Assembly (NCBI GenBank): GCA_900543105.1
Contig: UQQA01000032.1
Coordinates: 1-20,381 of the forward strand
Source: an uncultured Ruminococcus sp.
Lineage (GTDB): Bacteria > Bacillota > Clostridia > Oscillospirales > Ruminococcaceae
Reading direction: 5' to 3'
Length of the DNA: 20,381 nt
A model generated the notes under the pieces. It did no database searches. It saw only the letters and a program-made list of their open reading frames with translations, and was not told the origin of the DNA. Positions 13,743 to 20,381 of the stretch are shown here, in pieces (the stretch's first letter is position 1; each line of letters opens with the position of its first letter). Both the position numbers and the translations under genes were made by a program.

Positions 13743-15173
13743 ATGAAGAACACAGAAAACACTATTGTAAAAGCAACCGAGAACGAAGCTGCAAAAAATC
13801 CGCATTTTGACGAAATAACGGCAATAATCACGGGCAACGATTCGCCCAAAGCAATGATGAACCGTCTGGACGATTATCACGGCAGCGACATTGCGGACGT
13901 TATCAGCAGCCTTACCGTTCAGGACAGAAAAAAGTTCTACCGCATCTGCAGCGAGAAAATGCTCGGCGATATTTTTGAACATCTCGATGAAAAAGACGCA
14001 GGAACTTATCTCAACGAAATGGATATCCGCAAAGCGGCTGCTCTTATATCCGAGCTTGATACAGATACTGCCGTGAATATTCTTTCCGAAACCGACAAGG
14101 ACAAGCGCAGTCTTATCATTGATACGGTAGACCCCGATATCAGGAATGAGCTGAAACTCATCGCCTCCTTTGACGATGAGGAAATAGGCAGCCGAATGAC
14201 TACCAACTGCATAATCATCAAAGACGATATGTCGGTAAAACAGGCAATGACCGCTCTCATCAGTCAGGCAAAGGAAAATGACAATATCTCAACGCTGTTC
14301 GCTGTTGACGAAAACAATGTTTTCAGCGGCGCTATTGATTTAAAAGATCTTATCACAGCAAGAAACGAGGACGAACTGAGCGGACTTGTCGCTACCTCAT
14401 TTCCCTATGTATATGCGACCGAGCAGACCTCCGACTGTATCGAAAAGCTGAAAGATTACTCGGAATATATCATACCCGTTCTGGACGATTCAAACCGACT
14501 GCTCGGCGTTATCACTGCGCAGAACATCATCGAAGCCGCAGACGATGAAATGGGCGAGGATTACGCAAAGCTCGCAGGTCTTACCGCCGAAGAAGATCTC
14601 AACGAACCTATCGGACAGAGTATAAAAAAACGTCTGCCGTGGCTGCTGATACTGCTTGCGCTCGGAATGTTGGTCTCGACCGTTGTGGGCGCATTTGAGA
14701 AGGTTGTCGCACAGCTCACGCTGATCGTTGCGTTCCAGTCGCTTATCCTTGATATGGCAGGCAACGTCGGCACACAGTCCCTTGCGGTGACTATCCGAGT
14801 GCTTACGGACGGACAGCTTTCATTCAGGCAGAAGCTTCAGCTTATATCGAAAGAAATGCGTATCGGGCTGCTCAACGGTCTGCTGATCGGAGTGCTTTCG
14901 TTTGCCGCAGTCGGTCTTTACATCTTCCTTTTCAAGGGCAAAGACCTTATGTATTCTTTCGCAATGTCGGGCTGTATCGGAATTTCGCTCATACTTGCGA
15001 TGATCGTATCCAGCGCAGTCGGAACGCTCATGCCGCTTTTCTTCAAGAAGATAAAGATAGACCCGGCTGTCGCTTCAGGTCCGATGATAACCACCCTCAA
15101 CGACCTTGTTGCAGTCGTTGTTTACTACGGCACAAGCTGGATATTCCTTATAAATATGCTGCATCTTTCATAA
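13743..15173 (+). CDS. mgtE: Magnesium transporter MgtE
   Basis: This 476-residue Mg2+ channel has the full family layout. A cytoplasmic N domain (about 20-135, with HGSDIADVISSL) is followed by a CBS pair (about 150-275, with DMSVKQAMTALI and IIPVLDDSNRLLGVIT). A plug helix and five membrane segments (from about 298) complete it. The pore signature is DMAGNVGTQSLAVTIR. The N and CBS domains close the pore when intracellular Mg2+ is high in characterised homologues. GGAGG lies before the ATG. A long leader with a peptide ORF and an attenuator precedes it. EamA-type and PAP2 genes follow on the same strand with tiny gaps. Confidence 0.95.
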   Translation: MKNTENTIVKATENEAAKNPHFDEITAIITGNDSPKAMMNRLDDYHGSDIADVISSLTVQDRKKFYRICSEKMLGDIFEHLDEKDAGTYLNEMDIRKAAALISELDTDTAVNILSETDKDKRSLIIDTVDPDIRNELKLIASFDDEEIGSRMTTNCIIIKDDMSVKQAMTALISQAKENDNISTLFAVDENNVFSGAIDLKDLITARNEDELSGLVATSFPYVYATEQTSDCIEKLKDYSEYIIPVLDDSNRLLGVITAQNIIEAADDEMGEDYAKLAGLTAEEDLNEPIGQSIKKRLPWLLILLALGMLVSTVVGAFEKVVAQLTLIVAFQSLILDMAGNVGTQSLAVTIRVLTDGQLSFRQKLQLISKEMRIGLLNGLLIGVLSFAAVGLYIFLFKGKDLMYSFAMSGCIGISLILAMIVSSAVGTLMPLFFKKIKIDPAVASGPMITTLNDLVAVVVYYGTSWIFLINMLHLS

Positions 15174-15185
15174 AGGTGATCATCA

Positions 15186-16043
15186 ATGTGGATAGCATTC
15201 GCATTCGGCTCTGCCTTTTTTGCAGGCGTAACATCTATCCTCGCAAAAATAGGCATCAAAAACACTGATTCGACTGCCGCAACGGCTGTACGAACCATAA
15301 TCATTCTCTTTTTCTCGTGGATAATGGTATTTGTCACGGGACAATTCAGCGGAATTAACGACATCTCGGGCAAGACGCTTGCATTCCTCATACTTTCGGG
15401 ACTTGCAACGGGCGGAAGCTGGCTCTGCTACTTCAAAGCGCTCCGGATCGGTGACGTGAACAAGGTCACTCCCGTTGACAAATCAAGTACCGTCCTCACG
15501 ATGCTGCTTGCGTTCATCATTCTCGGCGAAGAACTCAGTCTGCTGAAAATAGTATGCATCATCCTCATCGGCGCAGGCACTTACCTTATGATAGAGAAAA
15601 AGGAAACCGATAAGCAGACCACGGGCAAGGGCTGGCTTTTCTATGCCGTACTCTCCGCAGTGTTCGCAAGCCTTACCTCTATCCTCGGCAAAATAGGCAT
15701 AAGCGGCGTTCCCTCCAACCTCGGCACGGCGATACGAACGATAGTCGTTCTTATAATGGCGTGGGTAATGGTCTTTGTCACGAAAAAGCAGGGCGAGCTG
15801 AAAAAGATAGACCGAAAGAGCATGCTTTTTATCTGCCTTTCGGGACTTACAACGGGACTTTCGTGGCTCTGCTACTACAAGGCTTTGCAGGACGGTCAGG
15901 CAAGCATCGTTGTGCCGACAGACAAGCTGAGTATTCTTGTCACGGTCGCTTTTTCCTGTATCGTGCTGAAAGAAAAGCTCACAAAAAAATCGCTCCTCGG
16001 ACTTGTGCTCATAACCGTGGGAACGCTTCTTCTTGTTATATGA
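15186..16043 (+). CDS. EamA/DMT-family transporter
   Basis: This 285-residue membrane protein has ten predicted helices arranged as two clearly homologous halves (about 1-139 and 149-285). Corresponding segments are FFAGVTSILAKIGIKNTD with FASLTSILGKIGISGVPS, and GGSWLCYFKALRIGD with GLSWLCYYKALQDGQ. The recent-looking internal duplication is typical of EamA drug/metabolite transporters. These export or import varied small metabolites, so the substrate is unknown. It starts 12 nt after mgtE with AAAGGTG as ribosome site, so it belongs to the mgtE operon and may share its control. A role in envelope or ion homeostasis is speculation. Confidence 0.9.
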   Translation: MWIAFAFGSAFFAGVTSILAKIGIKNTDSTAATAVRTIIILFFSWIMVFVTGQFSGINDISGKTLAFLILSGLATGGSWLCYFKALRIGDVNKVTPVDKSSTVLTMLLAFIILGEELSLLKIVCIILIGAGTYLMIEKKETDKQTTGKGWLFYAVLSAVFASLTSILGKIGISGVPSNLGTAIRTIVVLIMAWVMVFVTKKQGELKKIDRKSMLFICLSGLTTGLSWLCYYKALQDGQASIVVPTDKLSILVTVAFSCIVLKEKLTKKSLLGLVLITVGTLLLVI

Positions 16044-16059
16044 TCGGAAAGGAATTTTT

Positions 16060-16605
16060 ATGACGGAAATTGATTTCAGGATACTTGACTTTATTCGGGA
16101 AAAGCTCTCAAACGGCTTTTTCGATTTTGTTATGCCGAAGCTGACCGCTGTTGGAAATGTCGGATTTATATGGATATTCATTGCCGCCGCAATGGTCATA
16201 AGCCGAAAATACCGACGAAACGGACTTGAACTCGCCACAGGACTTTTCGGCTGTGCTCTTGTCGGAAACCTTCTGCTGAAAAATCTCATCGCGCGGCAAA
16301 GACCCTGCTGGATAAACGATACTATCGAGCTTCTCATAGCAGTGCCGAAAGACTACTCTTTCCCCTCGGGACACACTATGGCATCATTTGCGGCAGCGGC
16401 TATCATACTTCATGCAAATAAGAAGTTCGGGATCGCTGCATACATTCTTGCTGCTGTTATCGCATTTTCAAGACTGTACCTGTATGTTCATTTTCCGACC
16501 GATGTTCTTGCAGGGGCGGTAATAGGAACACTTATAGGGATCGCCGTATGCTTTTTCTCGAAGAAAATCTTCCCGCAGAAAGAGCTGCACGATGCAGAAA
16601 AATAA
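16060..16605 (+). CDS. PAP2-family membrane phosphatase
   Basis: This 181-residue integral membrane phosphatase has all three signature motifs: K-x6-RP (KNLIARQRP, about 74-82), PSGH (about 102-105, catalytic His) and SR-x5-H-x3-D (SRLYLYVHFPTD, about 137-148). The family dephosphorylates lipid phosphates such as undecaprenyl diphosphate or phosphatidate. The small size and five to six helices fit a BcrC- or PgpB-type enzyme; which substrate is used cannot be read from sequence. The start is ATG 16060 with AAAGGA upstream; an in-frame TTG nine codons earlier lies in the end of the previous gene. It is last in the mgtE operon. Confidence 0.92.
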   Translation: MTEIDFRILDFIREKLSNGFFDFVMPKLTAVGNVGFIWIFIAAAMVISRKYRRNGLELATGLFGCALVGNLLLKNLIARQRPCWINDTIELLIAVPKDYSFPSGHTMASFAAAAIILHANKKFGIAAYILAAVIAFSRLYLYVHFPTDVLAGAVIGTLIGIAVCFFSKKIFPQKELHDAEK

Positions 16606-16610
16606 AAATC

Positions 16611-16650
16611 AGCCGCACACCAAAACCAAAGGTGTGCGGCTGTGTTTTTT
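16611..16650. terminator. Bidirectional terminator between PAP2 and zinc-ribbon genes
   Basis: AGCCGCACACC (16611-16621) and GGTGTGCGGCT (16631-16641) form a perfect 11-bp stem with a 9-nt loop. It is followed by GTGTTTTTT on the plus strand and, read on the minus strand, by GATTTTTATTTTT. It ends both converging transcripts, and its T-tail reaches the stop codon of the zinc-ribbon gene. Confidence 0.93.
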
Positions 16651-17458
16651 ACCAATCGCTGTCCCAGTCGGAATCGCCTGCATCCCAACTGTCATAATCA
16701 TAGCTGTCCCAGTCGTTGCTGTCCCAATCATCATCCCAGGAGTTGCTGCTGTTATAATACTGGCTGTCGGAAAAGTCGCTTGCGCCGTAGCCGGAAGAAT
16801 AATCCTTGCCGTCATAATAGCTGCTCGAATTATTCGACAGCTCGCTGTCAACATTGTATGCGTGTGACCAGCCGCCGTAAGGATCATAATAATACCAGCT
16901 GCTGTTGTCATAATAATAGTATGAATCATCGTATGTATAATATCCGCTGCTCGGAGAGTGGTCGTTCAAAGCGATAAATACTGCTCCGCCAACGACAAGA
17001 ACCACGATCAGAAGCTCTATCAGCCAGGAGAAATCCGGCTTCTTTTTTCTCGGTTTCGGCGATGGAGAAGTTACTTCATTACTCCCGCTGTTTTTTTCTT
17101 TCCGAAGAAGCACCTCAGACTTGAGCTTCTGATATATCTCATTTACGGCATAAGCCTCGTCCTTGCCCTGATATCGTATCGCACGTGTACCGTCAGCCTT
17201 GTTCTTGTAAACAACAAAGTCGCCTTTTTCATCTTTAAAAATGCCGAAAGCTTTAGGCTCTTTGTAATCCTCGCCGATAAAGAAACGCATCTTTTCAAGC
17301 GGCATATTATGCGATGCGCAAAAGCTTTTCAGCTCCCCGATCGTTTTCGGAACGCCGTCCGCAGTCCTCGCAACTCCCTCATTCTGCGCACCGCAGTTGG
17401 GGCAGACCTCATCGGTATCACTTATGAGCGAACCGCAGTAGCTGCACTTTATTTTCAT
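16649..17458 (-). CDS. Zinc-ribbon membrane protein with Tyr/Ser/Asp/Trp-rich tail
   Basis: This is a 269-residue protein of unknown function. An N-terminal zinc ribbon (CSYC at 5-8, CPNC at 19-22) leads into a charged cytoplasmic domain with YKEPKAFGIFKDEKGDFVVYKNKADG (starting near residue 65). A basic stretch PKPRKKKPD and one membrane segment (about 145-164) follow. The last 100 or so residues, predicted outside, consist mostly of Tyr, Ser, Asp, Asn, Gly and Trp, ending in DWDS-type repeats. An in-frame TAG directly precedes the ATG, which fixes the start. The best ribosome site lies 34 nt upstream beyond a hairpin (separate entry). It is convergent with the PAP2 gene and divergent from the lipoprotein gene. 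Confidence 0.85.
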   Translation of the reverse strand: MKIKCSYCGSLISDTDEVCPNCGAQNEGVARTADGVPKTIGELKSFCASHNMPLEKMRFFIGEDYKEPKAFGIFKDEKGDFVVYKNKADGTRAIRYQGKDEAYAVNEIYQKLKSEVLLRKEKNSGSNEVTSPSPKPRKKKPDFSWLIELLIVVLVVGGAVFIALNDHSPSSGYYTYDDSYYYYDNSSWYYYDPYGGWSHAYNVDSELSNNSSSYYDGKDYSSGYGASDFSDSQYYNSSNSWDDDWDSNDWDSYDYDSWDAGDSDWDSDW

Positions 17459-17467
17459 CTATAAGTA

Positions 17468-17500
17468 ATGTACTTTGCGAAAAAGTACATATCCCCCTTT
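17468..17500 (-). promoter_or_regulatory. Ribosome site separated from its start by a hairpin
   Basis: On the minus strand AAAGGGGG (17500-17493) is followed by a perfect 9-bp hairpin (ATGTACTTT/AAAGTACAT, 17490-17468, 5-nt loop) and then nine bases to the ATG. If the hairpin forms, the effective spacing falls from 34 to about 11 nt. No other Shine-Dalgarno sequence is near the start. The hairpin may instead block ribosomes and act as a switch. Confidence 0.6.
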
Positions 17501-17592
17501 CCTTACAAGTTTTATGAACATTATATTACATTTATTGTACAATATTTTTTATAAAATTGCAATAGTTTTTCCGAAAAAAATTAAAAGCCACC

Positions 17593-17621
17593 TTGAAATG
17601 TGTCAAAAAATATGCTAAAAT
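17593..17621 (+). promoter_or_regulatory. Promoter of the lipoprotein gene
   Basis: TTGAAA (17593-17598) and TAAAAT (17616-17621) are 17 bp apart, with TG one base before the -10 box. The predicted start near 17628 leaves a short leader and shows that upstream in-frame start codons at 17600-17612 are not used. Confidence 0.8.
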
Positions 17622-17653
17622 TTCAATATATTCTAAAAAAAGGAAGTAGTTAT

Positions 17654-18550
17654 ATGAGATCAAAGCTTACAGCGGTCATCTGTGCGTCAATTTTGTTCAC
17701 AGCCTGCACGGGAGGAAACGATCAGGTCGCTACACTGCCGCTCACAAACGAAGAAAGACCCGTTGAAGTTGTGACGGAAGAAACCACTGCCGAAACAACG
17801 GAAACCACCGTTGAAACAACTGCGGAAGAAACAGTTTCCGAAGAAACAACTGCGGAGGAAACTGCCGCAGAAGTTTTCCAAACTCCTGAAACCGAACTTA
17901 CAGCGTATCTTAACACCCTGCTCGATGCTGAACCTGCACCGCTTTCGGAAACAAGCGCATCTGTTCCCGATAATGCAAAGTCGGCTTTCAAAGACCTGCT
18001 CGAAAATGAGGAGAATGTGTACGGCGTTGTCTTTGACGATCTCAATGCGGACGGAAACGCCGAAATGATAGTCGGCATAAATCCGTTCGGACTGACTGAT
18101 ATTGCGAGCTGGGAAAACGGTGAACTGAAAACAACAAGCATCGACACCGTTTCCGACCACGGCGGTACTTGGGATATCTGCACCGACGGCAGTACGCATA
18201 CTATCCTGAACCGCGAACAATTCTGCTATAATCTCGGCGCGGCGGGATATGAGGAATGGTATATCTATGTATTTGACAAGGACAGCGGTTCTCCGTCAGC
18301 ACGGTACAGCTACCTGCGCGAACAGTACCCCGAAGTCGTCCCCGATGATGAACTTGCAAATGTCGAAAATTACTACGGCGACGCAACACTCAACGGTGAG
18401 CCTATCGACGAAAGCACAAGCAATGAGATACTCTCGCTTTTGATAAAAGTTTCGGAAAAATATCCGACATTTTCATATATCGAACACTGTGATGCCGACG
18501 GAAATGTCACCGATGAATTCAATACATATATCAGGAAATATCTCGGTTAA
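17654..18550 (+). CDS. Putative lipoprotein with Thr/Glu-rich linker
   Basis: This 298-residue exported protein has a signal peptide ending in lipobox FTAC (Cys 18). A linker of repeated ETT/AEE units (about 40-75) follows, and then a globular C-terminal domain. Near the middle, VVFDDLNADGNAEMIVGINP resembles the Asp/Gly calcium-loop sequence of FG-GAP/EF-hand-like repeats. I do not recognise the domain. The start is ATG 17654, behind AGGAAG and downstream of the promoter. It converges with the kinase-like gene, whose extracellular region has the same design (Thr/Glu linker, then DLDGDGLAEM). The two may be related surface proteins. Confidence 0.85.
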   Translation: MRSKLTAVICASILFTACTGGNDQVATLPLTNEERPVEVVTEETTAETTETTVETTAEETVSEETTAEETAAEVFQTPETELTAYLNTLLDAEPAPLSETSASVPDNAKSAFKDLLENEENVYGVVFDDLNADGNAEMIVGINPFGLTDIASWENGELKTTSIDTVSDHGGTWDICTDGSTHTILNREQFCYNLGAAGYEEWYIYVFDKDSGSPSARYSYLREQYPEVVPDDELANVENYYGDATLNGEPIDESTSNEILSLLIKVSEKYPTFSYIEHCDADGNVTDEFNTYIRKYLG

Positions 18551-18556
18551 AAACCA

Positions 18557-18594
18557 AGCCGAACCTTTCAAACCGAAAGATTCGGCTGTTCTTT
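18557..18594. terminator. Bidirectional terminator between lipoprotein and kinase-like genes
   Basis: AGCCGAACCTTTC (18557-18569) and GAAAGATTCGGCT (18575-18587) pair with one mismatch around a 5-nt loop. GTTCTTT follows on the plus strand and GGTTTTTAA on the minus strand. Confidence 0.85.
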
Positions 18595-18597
18595 ATG

Positions 18598-20229
18598 TTA
18601 TGAGTAGAAATCGTATATATCTTCGAGCGGCGCAGGTGCGTAATTCTCCGAGCTGTATTCGGCATAGTCATACGATGTGACGGCTTTGAGCTTTCCCTTT
18701 GAATAGCTGTAAAGATTGTTTCCGCCGCCCTTAAAATACTCGCTCAATGACGTTCCGACCACCCTTGCATAGGTCTCGCCCCACGCACTTCCAAGAAAAG
18801 TCGGCTGGTCATCTTTCACCGTGAAAAATCCCGTGAAATTGTAGCTCTCCTTATCCCCTATCGTCACGGCAAGAAGTCTGTCGCCGTCAAGCTCAAACTC
18901 GGTCAGCTGTACGAATGTGTCCTTGCCCAAAAGCTCCTCGTCAAATTCAAATGGCACCATAAAATCGTAACAAAAAATTCCAAGCTGATTTCCGTCAACG
19001 ATCTTTCCCGTGTAGATCTCTATATCAAGTCTGCCGTTTATGTCAACACAGACCGCTGCCATTTCCGCCAATCCGTCACCGTCAAGATCGGTCTGCATAA
19101 GATATTTCTCGAATTTTCCGTAAAGTCCCTTTCCGCCCGCAAGAAGAATTTTCGCATTTTTATCCTCGCAGAAAAATATCATATCGTCGTCGCTGTATTC
19201 GGGAATATTCTCCGGATCGGTCGCATAGGTTATCTTTTCTTCGGAAAAAGCGGGATAAGATATCTCGTTTCCGATAATATATCCCGAGGCAGTCGTGAAT
19301 TCGGTCGTACTTGCAGACGTTTGTGTTTCGTCTGCGCCCGTTTCCGTGACAAGAGTTGTTTCTGTTGTTTCAGTTTCAGGTTCGGTTCGGCTCTCCGTTT
19401 CTGTTTTTGCGGTTTCGTCAGAAGTCTGCACAGCTTCGGTCATAGTGCTTGAAGCCGTCACTGTCTGCGGCGGTTCTGTTTCCGTTTCGGTATAAGCAGG
19501 CTCACCGTTTGCCGATCTAACTCCCACAAAAATGCACACCGCAAGAGCCAAGACTGCAGCTGTGGAAAGGATCGGTACAAGCACCGCATTTCTGTGGATA
19601 TTCAGCAAGGCACCTTTGAGTTCAGCCGCATTTTTATAACGCTTATCGGGATCAAGCTCGGTACAGCGTGCAATTATCCTTTTGTACCGCGACTTTTCGG
19701 AAAGCTCACCGAAAAGCGCTTTCATCGTCTGCCCTGCGGCATAAATATCCGCCCTGAAATCGGTCTGAGCAAAGCCGTACTGCTCGGGCGGAGCATAGCC
19801 CCTTGTACCAAGATAACAGGTGTCATTATCGCTGTCGTCCTTGAAGATACGCGCGGCTTCAAAGTCGATGAGCTTTATATTTTCGTCACCGCAAAGCAGG
19901 ATATTTGACGGCTTTACATCACGGTGGACTATACCGAGTTTATGTATAGCTTCAAGCGCAGAACATAGCTGTACCATTATGTTTTCGGCTTCTTTTGCGG
20001 AAAGCTCGGAACAAACGATGAGTTTTCCATCGATATATTCCTCGCAGACGACAGTTTTCCCGTCCGATATCTCAACGGAATATATCTTCGGCAGATATGG
20101 GGACTTGTGGAATTTCAGCGCATCATAGACCGTGTTTTCGGAATAGACCGTGCGGCGTATGAACGTTTCTTCGCCGCGTACAAGCTCTATAATTCCGCGC
20201 GCCGATGAATGGATAACTTCCGTCTGCAT
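18598..20229 (-). CDS. Membrane Ser/Thr protein kinase-like protein with extracellular domain
   Basis: This is a 543-residue protein. An N-terminal Hanks-type kinase domain (about 1-210) has the catalytic loop HRDVKPSNILL (Asp 104), GTRGYAPPEQY and DFRADIYAAGQTMKALF. The metal-binding motif is DFE instead of DFG (about 122-124). No glycine-rich loop is visible and the usual beta-3 Lys appears as Arg (FIRRTV). A membrane segment (about 216-238), a long Thr/Glu linker (about 246-315) and an extracellular domain with DLDGDGLAEM follow. No PASTA repeats are seen. The ATG at 20229 is chosen because GGGAGGTG lies just upstream and overlaps the alternative ATG five codons earlier. It may sense an external signal; activity is uncertain. 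Confidence 0.88.
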   Translation of the reverse strand: MQTEVIHSSARGIIELVRGEETFIRRTVYSENTVYDALKFHKSPYLPKIYSVEISDGKTVVCEEYIDGKLIVCSELSAKEAENIMVQLCSALEAIHKLGIVHRDVKPSNILLCGDENIKLIDFEAARIFKDDSDNDTCYLGTRGYAPPEQYGFAQTDFRADIYAAGQTMKALFGELSEKSRYKRIIARCTELDPDKRYKNAAELKGALLNIHRNAVLVPILSTAAVLALAVCIFVGVRSANGEPAYTETETEPPQTVTASSTMTEAVQTSDETAKTETESRTEPETETTETTLVTETGADETQTSASTTEFTTASGYIIGNEISYPAFSEEKITYATDPENIPEYSDDDMIFFCEDKNAKILLAGGKGLYGKFEKYLMQTDLDGDGLAEMAAVCVDINGRLDIEIYTGKIVDGNQLGIFCYDFMVPFEFDEELLGKDTFVQLTEFELDGDRLLAVTIGDKESYNFTGFFTVKDDQPTFLGSAWGETYARVVGTSLSEYFKGGGNNLYSYSKGKLKAVTSYDYAEYSSENYAPAPLEDIYDFYS

Positions 20230-20288
20230 TTTCACACCTCCCATTTTTATTTATTATATCAGAAAAATTTTCCGTCTGCAAGTATAAC

Positions 20289-20319
20289 ATTAACACAGAT
20301 AAAATAAAAAAACTGTCAA
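20289..20319 (-). promoter_or_regulatory. Possible promoter of the kinase-like gene
   Basis: On the minus strand a perfect TTGACA (20319-20314) lies 18-19 bp from a weak -10 (GTTAAT or TGTTAA, near 20289-20295). The -35 is good, but the -10 is poor. Confidence 0.4.
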
Positions 20320-20332
20320 CGATGCAAAGCCA

Positions 20333-20381
20333 ACCAGCTGGTCGAGCTGAGCACAGCTCGTCAGGTGTCCAGAGGGCGGAA
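20333..20381. repeat. GC-rich palindromic segment at the window end
   Basis: The palindrome ACCAGCTGGT (20333-20342) adjoins a perfect hairpin CGAGCTG-AGCA-CAGCTCG (20343-20360). The base composition changes sharply from the AT-rich stretch before it. It runs off the window, so it may be the edge of a further repeat element or the end of a neighbouring gene. Confidence 0.4.

Overview
The window looks like chromosomal DNA from a Gram-positive gut clostridium, most likely a Ruminococcus-type member of the Oscillospiraceae. The signs are AGGAGG-type ribosome sites, near-consensus TTGACA/TATAAT promoters, lipoproteins with Thr/Glu-rich linkers, a zinc-ribbon membrane protein with a Tyr/Ser/Asp tail, and a clostridial PTS/fru cluster. 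The genus is an inference from gene content. No rRNA, tRNA, CRISPR array, transposase or phage gene was seen.

Layout. (1) 1-4.9 kb: a GH2 beta-galactosidase (lacZ, minus) diverges from an AraC-type regulator through two interlocked promoters. The regulator converges with and overlaps a multi-pass membrane protein. (2) 5.1-9.2 kb: an operon of DUF1847, ABC permease, ABC ATPase and substrate-binding lipoprotein. It is preceded by an unannotated 28-codon Cys/Met-rich leader ORF and a clear intrinsic terminator just before the first gene. (3) 9.2-13.2 kb (minus): fruR, fruK, ptsH, ptsI. There is no sugar-specific EII component, and the HPr has Ala at the regulatory serine position. Two inverted copies of a 20-bp putative FruR site flank the promoter. 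(4) 13.4-16.65 kb: mgtE, an EamA-type transporter and a PAP2 phosphatase. Upstream is a consensus promoter, an unannotated 32-codon leader ORF whose ends pair in a 15-bp stem, and a terminator. (5) 16.6-20.3 kb: a zinc-ribbon membrane protein, a lipoprotein and a membrane Ser/Thr-kinase-like protein, with shared bidirectional terminators.

The most interesting material is regulatory. Two operons appear to be controlled by short leader peptides plus attenuators. The first links a peptide with six Cys codons to a Cys-rich DUF1847 protein and a binding protein with cysteines at likely ligand-facing positions. This suggests a sulfur-compound or soft-metal uptake system controlled by cysteine or metal status. 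The second is a candidate Mg2+-responsive leader for mgtE that does not resemble the M-box. At least two families of small palindromic repeats sit between genes.
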